The notes beneath the pieces were generated by a model. The model made no database searches. It had not been told where the DNA came from and saw nothing but the letters and a program-made list of their open reading frames with translations. Position numbers and translations under genes: made by a program. Shown piece by piece: positions 6,892 through 14,431 of a stretch of 21,321 bases of DNA; position 1 is the first letter of the stretch; the number at the start of each line of letters is the position of its first letter. The stretch comes from Nemertoderma westbladi. Lineage: Eukaryota > Xenacoelomorpha > Nemertodermatida > Nemertodermatidae. Location: positions 1-21,321 of the forward strand of contig JAUCBJ010002075.1 of the NCBI GenBank assembly GCA_032718475.1, written 5' to 3'.

Positions 6892-9800
6892 TCAGTTGTG
6901 GGATGTATTGTTATGTCTAGTGAATGACTCGTAGTTGTGGCTCATTGTCCGTGATCGGTTGTTTAGTCCCATGTTTTCTCTTGTAGAAGAACCGCTGTAG
7001 TCCTGCCAGATACGCTCATTGACGTTTCTCGTCGCAACTGGGTGGTGATTGATCTTATAACAACTTTTAGATGGGCCACAGGCACCGTGTGCCTGATGGG
7101 TGTACCCCATGGGTGTCCCGCTGTAGTCGTGGCTAAAGTTGGCAGTAGGTTTGTAGTGATCATTGTGGTTCCTCATATCAATTCGGCTGTGTTGGTCCTC
7201 TGTGTGTCGCCCCATTGTGGATGGGACGCTATTTTCCTGACTGTATTTAGAAGAGGGGTTGTAACAATCATCGTGGTTCCGTTGGCTGCATGAGTACTTA
7301 TAGTATCCGTTGGGTGGGCCACTATGGTGCTCATTGTGGGGATAGGTGTGGTTCCTTGTATCTGACCATCCATGGGAGTCCATAGTGTGTCTCCTAGATG
7401 AATCACTGCGTGGCTGACTATGGCGGTCATGGTGTATCTCCGGGTCTGATCGGCTGTGGGAGGCCTTGTGGCTATTGTGATATTTATGGTACCTCCGGCC
7501 ATATCGGGTGTTGTAGGAGTCTTCTTGTGTGTCCATAGTGTGACTCCTGGATGAATCACTGCGTGGCTGACTGTGGCGGTCATGGTGTATCCCCGGTTCT
7601 GATTGGCTGTGAGAGCCTTTGTTATATGGCTCATATCTATTCGATGACATGTAATGGTCCTTGTGGCTGTTGTGATGTTTATAGTTCCTCCGGCCGTATC
7701 GAGTGTTGTGGGAGTCTTCTTTATATTTCTGGGATGAGTTGGTATAGTCCTGGTTATAGTGGTTGAAGCTGTTCCTCACACCTGATCCGCTGTGTTTGTC
7801 TCTAATATGTCCCCTGGATCTAGTGCCATTATTGTAATTGTTTTGCTTCCCATTCGCCGGGTATGCCCCATTTTGAGTACCATCGTTATTAATACCTTTG
7901 TTATCGGTTCGATTGTGGGTATCATCACTTCTTGTATCGTATTCTTCCTCAGGAATGTCAATGAGTGTGTTGTATAGATTATTATAATTTGTTACACGAG
8001 TTTGTGTTACTGTGGAGGAGCTTTCCTTTGCCGTATGTCTAGATGCCGGCTTTGTCCATTCCATTGAGTTTCTGGTCGGTACTTGTGATGTATCACTTTT
8101 GCGCATTGGACTTGGGCAGTCGACTGAGTCGATCGTAACACGTTCATGATAGGCATGGCCAGGAACAATTCTATTTGTACCATTCTGTATGAATTGACTC
8201 GTGTTCTGGGTCTGTTGATTAATGTTATGCCATGGATCTTGTGTTGTATGTTTTGACTTGGGTCTGACTACCGTGGCCTCGACCACGATGAGTTTGTGCC
8301 TCACATGATTTAGCTCCTCTTTCATATTGGTATTTTCAATCTTTACCTGATCATATTGATTTTCAAGTATGCACAGTCGTGCTTGTATAGTTGACACGGC
8401 ACATAACATGTCCTGCTTGAGTTGCGCGTTTGAATTATCCATCAGCTTGGATGAGTCAGGTTGGATGGTCGCTTTTCGTAGGCGTTTTTTACATGCCTCT
8501 GTGAAAATGCGGTCCTTCGCACATTGCATTAGTTCGTATATATCGATGGCTACCTCCCGTGGTGATACTCGCGGTGTTAGTTCCAGGGACACTGCTTGTA
8601 CAGGCTGCATGAGTACCCTGACTTCCTTCATCAGTCTAATGCGTATTCTGGATCTTTTATCGCTGTTCATGGCCGACAGGGTTTTGATCACTTTTTTCTT
8701 ATTTATGTTGATGAGGGAGGTGAAGTCATCCTCTTCATAATTCGGGAAACATATTGGGACGGATTTCTCATTATTAGTTTCCTGATTGGCCTTAGAATTC
8801 GTGGGAATGCTCGAGTTGTTATCGGCTATAGAGCTGGCATTGGAAATCCTTTCTCCAGTGGATTTTTCAAATCTGATGCTGCTACTTGGGTTGTTATTGG
8901 TTTCTGAATTACTACCGGAGTCAACTTCATCTGTGGAGATGTCTATTTTGATGCTAGATATACATTCCTTCAGCCATGACCTTAGTTGTCTACTAGAGTC
9001 ATGTTCCGGTCGTACTTTGTCGTTGTCTGTTGATAGTGCCAGAGCATAAAGGCACACAAAAGCACCACAGTCGAACGTATTATCTTGTTTGGGATATGTC
9101 CGCTTGTACTCATGATTGACAGTCCAATTGTCTGTGTCACCCCTGACTCTGCTTATCAGGTTCAGAAGTCTGCATATTGTTTGTGTTTCTCGTGTTACCT
9201 TGGATGATTTCAGACTACATAGTGTGTAAATGCTTCTATCCTGTGGATTAGCGACGTGCAGGATGAAGTGGGATTCAAAGCAATCGGGGAACATAATTAG
9301 TCGTTTAGTCAAAATGTTACAACTATTGGTAATGTAACTGATTGCACTTGCAATATCGAATGTTTCGAGATGCAGCTTGGTGCAGAGGCCACTGTTGATG
9401 CAGCATATGTCGGGTACTTGCCTCTCAACGATAGATAGGAACGAGTCGACAATGGTAGTAGACAAGTATTCCTTGTTAAGGAAGTAATTCCAGTCTGGAT
9501 CTCCATTTTTTAGTAGTGTAAGTCCTCTCTTTGAAGGCTCAGTCGTTGCAGCTAGTACTACAGATTCTTCATTAAAGCCAGCCTCCACATCGGGATGAAC
9601 CTGGACTTGTTCTTCAGGTGGTCCAACCTCTTTAATAAATGTTACGTCATCTCTGTATACAGACGGGTTGTTAGTTGGGTTGGAATTGGGTACTATGTGC
9701 GTAAGACCATTGCCTTGATGACTGTTGACCTTGCTTCTTCCTGGCGGTCTCCGGTCAACCCAGGAGCCGTCTTCTTGCATGTCTTTGATTACCGGTACCA

Positions 9801-12339
9801 TGTTATGGGACACCTTATGTACTGTATGGGGGGTGAAATCTTTCACATTTGGATTTAGTGCATGTATCATTCTATCCGTAAAGGAAACAGGTTCCACCAT
9901 GGGCGCAGAATGGAAGAAGTCCGTTATTTTACTGCTACCAGGCCGACGCCCATGTGCTTGCAATTGTGGAAGTGTGGCACCTTTAGATGTGGGTGTGGGA
10001 CTATTGATTGAGGATGGGGGTGTGGTGTGGGTCTCAGTGATATGTTGGGGTGTGGTGTAGGTCTCAGTGATATGTTGGGGTGTGGTGTGGGTCTCAGTGA
10101 TATGTTGGTGTTGGTCATGGGTGGTGGTGGGCTGTCCGTTAACTGGATCTGCAGTGCTGCTATCAGTTAGGCTATTTGTAGAGATAACCAAATTATTATT
10201 GTTAACTTTATGTACAATATCTGATAAAATTAAGTTATGTACAATATCTGATAAAATTAAGTTATGTACAGACCCCGTACTCGCTGAGTCATTATATGTA
10301 TGAGGGATACCGCTCCCCCAGGCCGGGTCTGCCATCTGGGGAGAGACCATGGCATCCGATGTCCGGGGAGAAGCCTCGGCGCCTGTTTTCCAGGGAGAAA
10401 CCTCGGCGCCCGATGTCCGGGGGGAACCATTTGCGTCCATTGTCCGGGGAGAGACCTCAGTGTCAGTTGTCCGGGAAGGAACCTCGGCATCCGATATCCG
10501 GGGAGGAACCTTGGTGTCCGTTGTCCGGGGAGAAACCTCAGCGTCAGACATCCAGGAAGAAACCTCGACGTCCGTTGTCCGGGGAGAAATCTCGGCGTCC
10601 GATGTCCTGGGAGGAACCTCGGCGTCCATTGTCTGGGGAGGAACCTCGGCGTCCGATGTCCTGGGAGGAACCTCAGTGTCCATTGTCTGGGGAGGAATCT
10701 CGGCGTACGACATCCGGGAAGAAACCTCAGTGTCCGTTGTCAGGGGAGGAACCTCGGCGTCCGATGTCCAGGGAGGAACCTCGGTGTCCGTTGTCTGGGG
10801 AGAAACCTCGGCATCCGTTGTCTGGGGAGAAACCTCGGCATCCGTTGTCCAGGGAGAAACCTCGGCGTCCGTTGTCCTGGGAGAAACCTCGGCGTCCGAT
10901 GTCTGGGGAGGAACCTCGGCGTCTGGTGTCCAGGGAGGAACCTCGGCGGCCAATATCCGGGGAGGAACCTCGGCGTCAGACATCCAGGGAGAAACCTCGG
11001 CGTCCGTTGCCCGGGGAGAAACCTCGGCGTCTGATGTCTGGGGAGGAACCTCGGCGTCTGATATCCGGGGAGGAACCTCGGCGACCGATGTCCGGGGAGG
11101 GACCTCGGCGTCTGACAACAGGGGAGAAACCGCGGCGTCCGATGTCTGGGGAGAAACCTCAGTGTCCGACGTTCGAGAAGAAACCTTGGCGTCCTCTGTC
11201 TGGGGAGAATCCTCGGCAACCGATGTCCGGGGAGGATCCTTGGTGTCCCACAGCCGGGAGGAAACCGCGGCGTCTGACGTCCGAAGAGGAACTTCGGCGT
11301 CCGACATCCGGGAAGAAACCTCGGCATCCAACGTCCGGGAAGAAACCTCGGTGTCCGATGTTCGGAGAGATTTCACGGCATCCGCTGTCCGGGAAGAAAC
11401 CTCGGCGTCCAATGTCCGGGGAGGAACATCAGCGTAGAATGTCCAAGGAGGAACCGATGTGTCCGACATCCGGGAGGAAACCTCGGCATCCGACGTCCGG
11501 GGAAGAACCTCGGCATCCAACATCCGGGAAGAAACCTCGGCGTCCAATGTCCAGGAAGAATCCTCAGAGTCTGATCTCCGGAGAGAACTCCCGGCAGCTG
11601 CTGTCCGGGAAGAGACCTCGGTGTCTGACATCCGGGGAGGAACGTCGGCGTCCAATGTCCAGGGAGGAGCCGAGATGTCCAACATCCGGGAGGAAACCTC
11701 GGCGTCCGACGTCCGGGAAGAAACCTCGGTGTCCGATGTCCGGGGAGAAACCTCGGCGTCCGATGTCCGCGGAGAAAACTCGGCATTCAGAGTCCGGGGA
11801 GAAGTCTCGGCGTCCGCTGTCCGGGAAGAAACCTCGGCGTCTGATGTCCGGGGGGAATTCATGGCGTCCGCTGTCCGGGGAGAAGCCTCGGCGTCCGACG
11901 TCTGGGAAGAAACCTCGGCATCTGACGTCCGGGGAGAAACCTCGGTGTCCGATGTCCGGGCAGAAACCTCGGCGTCCGACGTCCGGGAAGAAACCTCGGT
12001 GTCCGATGTCCGGGGAGAAACCTCGGCGTCCGATGTCCGCGGAGAAAACTCGGCATTCAGAGTCCGGGGAGAAGTCTCGGCGTCCAATGTCCGGGGAGAA
12101 ACCTCGGCGTTCGATGTCCGGGGAGAAATCTCCTTCCCTCGACCCAAAGGAGCCCCCCCGGCCCCACCCCCGGTCCATATGGGGATATTGCTTCTGCGTT
12201 GCTTTATCAAGTGTCCATCAACCACCTGAGATGGTGCCGGACCTTTGCTACGGGTGGGGTAACGTCTTTGTTTACGTCTTAGAGAACGTTGCCCCTGTTG
12301 AGGGGACTTATCTTTTGGCGAATGTACAATAACCATCAT
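6892..12339 (-). CDS. giant ORF1: repeat domain, Ulp1-like protease, coiled coil
   Basis: 1815 codons from ATGATGG at 12339; the second ATG (12336) has the better context, with A at -3 and G at +4. Layout: residues 1-70 are basic (RSLRRKQRR); 71-670 hold about 66 copies of a 9-residue unit like SDAEVSPRT; 700-800 are Thr/His-rich with short tandem repeats; SSKITDFF (802-809) resembles a PCNA-binding PIP box. About 945-1105 is a Ulp1/SENP (C48) fold, with His1024 in SHFILH, Gln1085 and Cys1091 in PKQDNTFDCGAF. Spacing matches yeast Ulp1 (His514, Asp531, Gln574, Cys580), but the Asp position is Cys1041. About 1300-1357 is a coiled coil. The tail from about 1400 is His/Asn/Ser/Tyr/Arg-rich and probably disordered and RNA-binding. 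LINE ORF1 proteins normally form the RNP; the role of the protease here is unknown. Confidence 0.88.
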   Translation of the reverse strand: MMVIVHSPKDKSPQQGQRSLRRKQRRYPTRSKGPAPSQVVDGHLIKQRRSNIPIWTGGGAGGAPLGRGKEISPRTSNAEVSPRTLDAETSPRTLNAEFSPRTSDAEVSPRTSDTEVSSRTSDAEVSARTSDTEVSPRTSDAEVSSQTSDAEASPRTADAMNSPRTSDAEVSSRTADAETSPRTLNAEFSPRTSDAEVSPRTSDTEVSSRTSDAEVSSRMLDISAPPWTLDADVPPRMSDTEVSSRTAAAGSSLRRSDSEDSSWTLDAEVSSRMLDAEVLPRTSDAEVSSRMSDTSVPPWTFYADVPPRTLDAEVSSRTADAVKSLRTSDTEVSSRTLDAEVSSRMSDAEVPLRTSDAAVSSRLWDTKDPPRTSVAEDSPQTEDAKVSSRTSDTEVSPQTSDAAVSPLLSDAEVPPRTSVAEVPPRISDAEVPPQTSDAEVSPRATDAEVSPWMSDAEVPPRILAAEVPPWTPDAEVPPQTSDAEVSPRTTDAEVSPWTTDAEVSPQTTDAEVSPQTTDTEVPPWTSDAEVPPLTTDTEVSSRMSYAEIPPQTMDTEVPPRTSDAEVPPQTMDAEVPPRTSDAEISPRTTDVEVSSWMSDAEVSPRTTDTKVPPRISDAEVPSRTTDTEVSPRTMDANGSPRTSGAEVSPWKTGAEASPRTSDAMVSPQMADPAWGSGIPHTYNDSASTGSVHNLILSDIVHNLILSDIVHKVNNNNLVISTNSLTDSSTADPVNGQPTTTHDQHQHITETHTTPQHITETYTTPQHITETHTTPPSSINSPTPTSKGATLPQLQAHGRRPGSSKITDFFHSAPMVEPVSFTDRMIHALNPNVKDFTPHTVHKVSHNMVPVIKDMQEDGSWVDRRPPGRSKVNSHQGNGLTHIVPNSNPTNNPSVYRDDVTFIKEVGPPEEQVQVHPDVEAGFNEESVVLAATTEPSKRGLTLLKNGDPDWNYFLNKEYLSTTIVDSFLSIVERQVPDICCINSGLCTKLHLETFDIASAISYITNSCNILTKRLIMFPDCFESHFILHVANPQDRSIYTLCSLKSSKVTRETQTICRLLNLISRVRGDTDNWTVNHEYKRTYPKQDNTFDCGAFVCLYALALSTDNDKVRPEHDSSRQLRSWLKECISSIKIDISTDEVDSGSNSETNNNPSSSIRFEKSTGERISNASSIADNNSSIPTNSKANQETNNEKSVPICFPNYEEDDFTSLININKKKVIKTLSAMNSDKRSRIRIRLMKEVRVLMQPVQAVSLELTPRVSPREVAIDIYELMQCAKDRIFTEACKKRLRKATIQPDSSKLMDNSNAQLKQDMLCAVSTIQARLCILENQYDQVKIENTNMKEELNHVRHKLIVVEATVVRPKSKHTTQDPWHNINQQTQNTSQFIQNGTNRIVPGHAYHERVTIDSVDCPSPMRKSDTSQVPTRNSMEWTKPASRHTAKESSSTVTQTRVTNYNNLYNTLIDIPEEEYDTRSDDTHNRTDNKGINNDGTQNGAYPANGKQNNYNNGTRSRGHIRDKHSGSGVRNSFNHYNQDYTNSSQKYKEDSHNTRYGRRNYKHHNSHKDHYMSSNRYEPYNKGSHSQSEPGIHHDRHSQPRSDSSRSHTMDTQEDSYNTRYGRRYHKYHNSHKASHSRSDPEIHHDRHSQPRSDSSRRHTMDSHGWSDTRNHTYPHNEHHSGPPNGYYKYSCSQRNHDDCYNPSSKYSQENSVPSTMGRHTEDQHSRIDMRNHNDHYKPTANFSHDYSGTPMGYTHQAHGACGPSKSCYKINHHPVATRNVNERIWQDYSGSSTRENMGLNNRSRTMSHNYESFTRHNNTSHN
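7378..7720 (-). repeat. tandem duplication in the ORF1 tail
   Basis: Two related blocks (about 7378-7525 and 7531-7720) share GTCCATAGTGTG, ATGAATCACTGCGTGGCTGACT, CGGTCATGGTGTAT and GAGTCTTCTT in the same order. The second block is about 40 nt longer. In protein both give HTMD, DSYNTRYGRR (or DSHNTRYGRR) and IHHDRHSQPRSDSSR segments. This is an internal duplication within the disordered tail. Confidence 0.75.
10021..10110 (-). repeat. three 30-bp tandem repeats in ORF1
   Basis: Three consecutive 30-bp units (10021-10050, 10051-10080, 10081-10110) of TGTGGTGTGGGTCTCAGTGA-TATGTTGGGG are nearly identical. They encode a 10-residue repeat (HITETHTTPQ) in ORF1. Confidence 0.9.
10211..10264 (-). 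repeat. two exact 27-bp tandem repeats in ORF1
   Basis: TGTACAATATCTGATAAAAT-TAAGTTA occurs twice back to back (10211-10237 and 10238-10264), with a partial third start (TGTACA). It encodes NLILSDIVH repeats just after the large SDAEVSPRT array. Confidence 0.9.
10330..12129 (-). repeat. 27-bp coding minisatellite (about 66 units)
   Basis: About 1.8 kb of a 27-bp unit, plus-strand consensus near CCGATGTCCGGGGAGAAACC-TCGGCGT, encodes residues 71-670 of ORF1. Each unit gives a variant of SDAEV(S/P)(P/S)RT. Units vary mostly by substitution and keep length 27, so the frame is held. The array is GC-rich compared with its surroundings and has no stops in several other frames on either strand. A 123-bp block at 11693-11815 recurs exactly at 11963-12085, an offset of 270 bp or ten units, showing recent segmental expansion. 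Many units contain Ser-Pro and Ser-Asp-Ala-Glu words, so dense phosphorylation is possible but not shown. Confidence 0.93.
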
Positions 12340-12431
12340 CAGGCGGCTTCACCACGAATTATTTAAATTGCAATTCGGTACGGAACGGAACCATATGACA
12401 CGGTCAGCAGTCAGGCAGTTAGTTCAGTACC
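12340..12431 (-). other. ORF1 leader between right repeat and start codon
   Basis: About 92 nt separate the A14 tract at the edge of the right direct repeat from the ORF1 ATG. The plus-strand segment GGTACGGAACGGAACC holds a short ACGGA direct duplication. No tRNA-complementary primer-binding site is seen next to the repeat, which argues against LTR-retrotransposon priming. Confidence 0.5.
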
Positions 12432-12445
12432 CAAAAAAAAAAAAA

Positions 12446-13232
12446 ACGCAAAACCCGCCTTGGCGAATTAATATCCCGCCTCAATGTTATATTCTCAATT
12501 TAGGAAAAGGAGCAGGTTATAGTGGCATGTTTTTCTATCTAACCAACACAATTAACTAAAGTCAATAGAACAAGTCACAGTTTTATTTTTAGCAGTTATC
12601 AGCTGTTATTTGGGTAAAATTTCCTCTAGAGGGATTAATTTTTATTGCGTCGAAAGTCCTCCCTATTTGAATATAGAATAATATATAACTGAGCGAGTAA
12701 ACTACTACACTGCACAAGGTAAAGGAGATTAATGTACAAGAAAAGAAACAAACGTACACTAACCCCACTGAACATGATGGAATTTGCGGTCATTTAACGC
12801 CATTGACTCGGTTGATTGAGTTTCTAAACGAAGCTTTATTAACGAAAAATTAAGGAAGCTTTTCGACAGTGTCAAAGCAAAAAAATAACAGTATTTTCAA
12901 TGCGTCAAGCAGATATTGACATTGCACTTTATGAAACGTGTACGAATGATGATGACCTTATGACAGGTATAACATCGAGTTCTGTTCTACCACTACTGGG
13001 AAGGTTGGGTGAATTCTTAGCCCGCGAGAATTCTTAGCCTGTGGGTATTCTTAGCCCGCGTGTATTTTTAGCCCGCACACAGTGGGTAGACTTAGCCTGT
13101 GAGTATTCTTAGCCCGAAAACTGCGAGTATTCTTAGCCCGCGAGTATTGTTAGCCCAAAAACTGCGAGTATCCTTAGCCCGCACAGATTGGTTATTCTTA
13201 GCCCGCGAGTATTCTTAGCCCGAAAATTGCGA
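12446..13232 (-). repeat. right 787-bp direct repeat (element 5' side)
   Basis: Gap-free match to 2558-3344 with five differences. In element sense it lies upstream of ORF1, where it could act as promoter and leader. Its outer edge is in the TTAGCCC minisatellite (13008-13245), and its inner edge abuts fourteen As (12432-12446). If the repeat is instead the 3' UTR of an upstream tandem copy, the outer edge would be a 5'-truncation point and the homopolymer a tail junction. Confidence 0.92.
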
Positions 13233-13245
13233 GTATTCTTAGCCC
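13008..13245. repeat. TTAGCCCG-type minisatellite (right copy)
   Basis: Same irregular array as at 3120-3350, with one further GAGTATTCTTAGCCC unit (13231-13245) that is absent or altered in the left copy, where the sequence turns into GATTATTCAATTC. The length polymorphism at the edge fits slippage in the array or truncation inside it. Confidence 0.8.
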
Positions 13246-13294
13246 TTGCAATTAAAAGTAACTATCTTTAATTTATTCCCTGAAATAATGTTGC

Positions 13295-13674
13295 TTAAAA
13301 ATAGTTACTATACCCTGGATGTTTCTGATTTCTGATGCCATTACTTTCAACAATCTGATGACTCAAAATTGTAGCTGGCCTTTGATACAACTGTAGATGT
13401 CTTTGCCTATCTTCTGAGAGATATTCCCTAGAATTATGTAAATTGTCACGAAGGTGGTGTCCATTCCTACGTTGATTTATTCTAAGTAAGGGGGTATATA
13501 TACCTATTGTGCGGTCCTCCATTCCCGTGGTAATTTTCTCTTTGTAGGTTTTGATTTTTATAATGATTCTGATGATTGTAATACAAGTTTTGACGGTTCA
13601 AAAACGTTCCCGAACTCAGTCTGAAGTTCCGTCTTTCATCATTTAGTCTTGCCCCATTCTGGGGCTGGATCAAT
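13295..13674 (-). CDS. hypothetical 3' exon(s), Asn/His/Arg/Tyr-rich
   Basis: After a strong minus-strand acceptor (a CTCTCTCCTTTTCTC tract ending in GATCCAG, AG at 13675-13676) a frame runs through LNDERRNFRLSSG, NLYYNHQNHYKNQNLQ and GGPHNR, then meets a stop at 13482-13484. A second frame continues with INQRRNGHHLRDNLHNSREY and ends at TAA 13295-13297 after HPGYSNYF. The two frames join exactly if 22 nt (13482-13503, GTATAT...CTTAG) are removed, or after a one-base correction. The product is unrecognised. It may be the last exon of a host gene whose 3' UTR adjoins the retroelement, or a decayed element tail. Upstream exons were not found. Confidence 0.35.
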
Positions 13675-13953
13675 AGAGAAAAGGAGAGAGTATAGCGCAA
13701 CTTATCAGAGAATATATTACTGGCGAAAGTGCAGCAGGAATACCTCACCATCACAAAGCCAAACTGATTGGAAGTGGAAGTTCATCAATCCACCAGCTGA
13801 AATTTCTCATATCCTTATTTTGAGTTCATTTTTCTCTGGAATTGGTAACTATAAAACTGTTAAAAATTGAAGAGTTTAAGCGGTATGTTAGGAAAATCAA
13901 TGGCTTACCAGATACTGTTTTTGAGTTTCGTATTTATGTTAGCTTCCTCATTT

Positions 13954-14178
13954 TCATACGAACGGGGTTATTATCTTAAGCTTCGCTATTGAAGGCTCTC
14001 CAGCTGCTCGTCTAAGAATCTCCAGTTCAATACTGACCCGTGTATCACAATATGTTACTCCTGAATTCTTCCAAAGGACGCAGCTGTATTCTAGTTTAGG
14101 ACATATAAAAGCAGTACGTATCATAGATTTAATAGAGAGTTGGCACTTGCGCTTTCGTAATGTGATTATATGATTGAT
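13954..14178 (-). pseudogene. LINE RT post-catalytic fragment
   Basis: A minus-strand frame of about 74 codons ends at TGA (13954-13956). It contains AFICPKLEYSCVLW followed about 19 residues later by ELEILRRAAG. This matches the conserved block after the catalytic region of many LINE RTs (FxRPxLEYxxxVW, then LExxQxxAAR). No catalytic motifs accompany it, and the expected downstream sequence is lost, so it is a decayed, isolated fragment. Another unrecognised coding exon is a less likely alternative. Confidence 0.45.
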
Positions 14179-14431
14179 GTAAAAAAATTATTTAGCACCA
14201 AAAATATTTTTATGTTGCCAAACCATTGTGTTAACTCATTACATTGATTGGACAGATCCCATTGTTTACTTTTAATATGTGCATTCCTTTAGTAGACTAT
14301 GTACTTTGTGTCGAACTATTGGGTGACATATGCAATAGATTAACATTTGTATTATCCATTTCAGTGGGCAGATTCATATTTATTTATTTATTGATCTTTT
14401 TCAATTCATTACAAATATTTGAGTGACCGCA

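Larger units (their letters stand above)
2558..13232 (-). mobile_element. LINE-type retroelement with LTR-like direct repeats
   Basis: The 10,675-bp unit is read on the minus strand. Its order is right direct repeat (12446-13232), leader (12340-12431), ORF1 (6892-12339), endonuclease ORF (5607-6872), RT ORF (3629-5659), 3' UTR (3345-3628), left direct repeat (2558-3344). The enzymes are those of a non-LTR retrotransposon: an APE-type endonuclease and a reverse transcriptase with YADD. I see no integrase, RNase H, aspartic protease, gag zinc knuckle or tRNA primer site, so it is not a normal LTR element. The repeats may be true terminal repeats, or the right one may be the 3' UTR of an upstream tandem copy truncated at its 5' end, as in telomeric HeT-A/TART-like arrays. 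No target-site duplication was identified. The clade is not assigned; CR1/L2-like groups are candidates. Confidence 0.75.

Noticed and set aside
10296-12332. Plus-strand open frames of 678, 362, 256 and 244 codons opposite ORF1 (RRPMSGEK-, VRGETSAS- and GVRCPGRN-like repeats)
   Set aside because: The 27-bp minisatellite has no stop in several frames on either strand. These frames follow the repeat limits and lose any pattern outside it, while the minus frame continues into a protease domain and a coiled coil.
12368-12559. 63-codon plus-strand frame across the right repeat edge
   Set aside because: Runs through the A14 tract and non-coding repeat. It exists only because of the junction.
2558-13232. 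Classical LTR retrotransposon or endogenous retrovirus
   Set aside because: No gag-pol order, integrase, RNase H, aspartic protease or tRNA primer-binding site. The enzymes are APE endonuclease and non-LTR RT.
14423-14431. GTG start three codons upstream for the transporter
   Set aside because: Nuclear animal genes start at ATG; the ATG at 14432 has G at -3.
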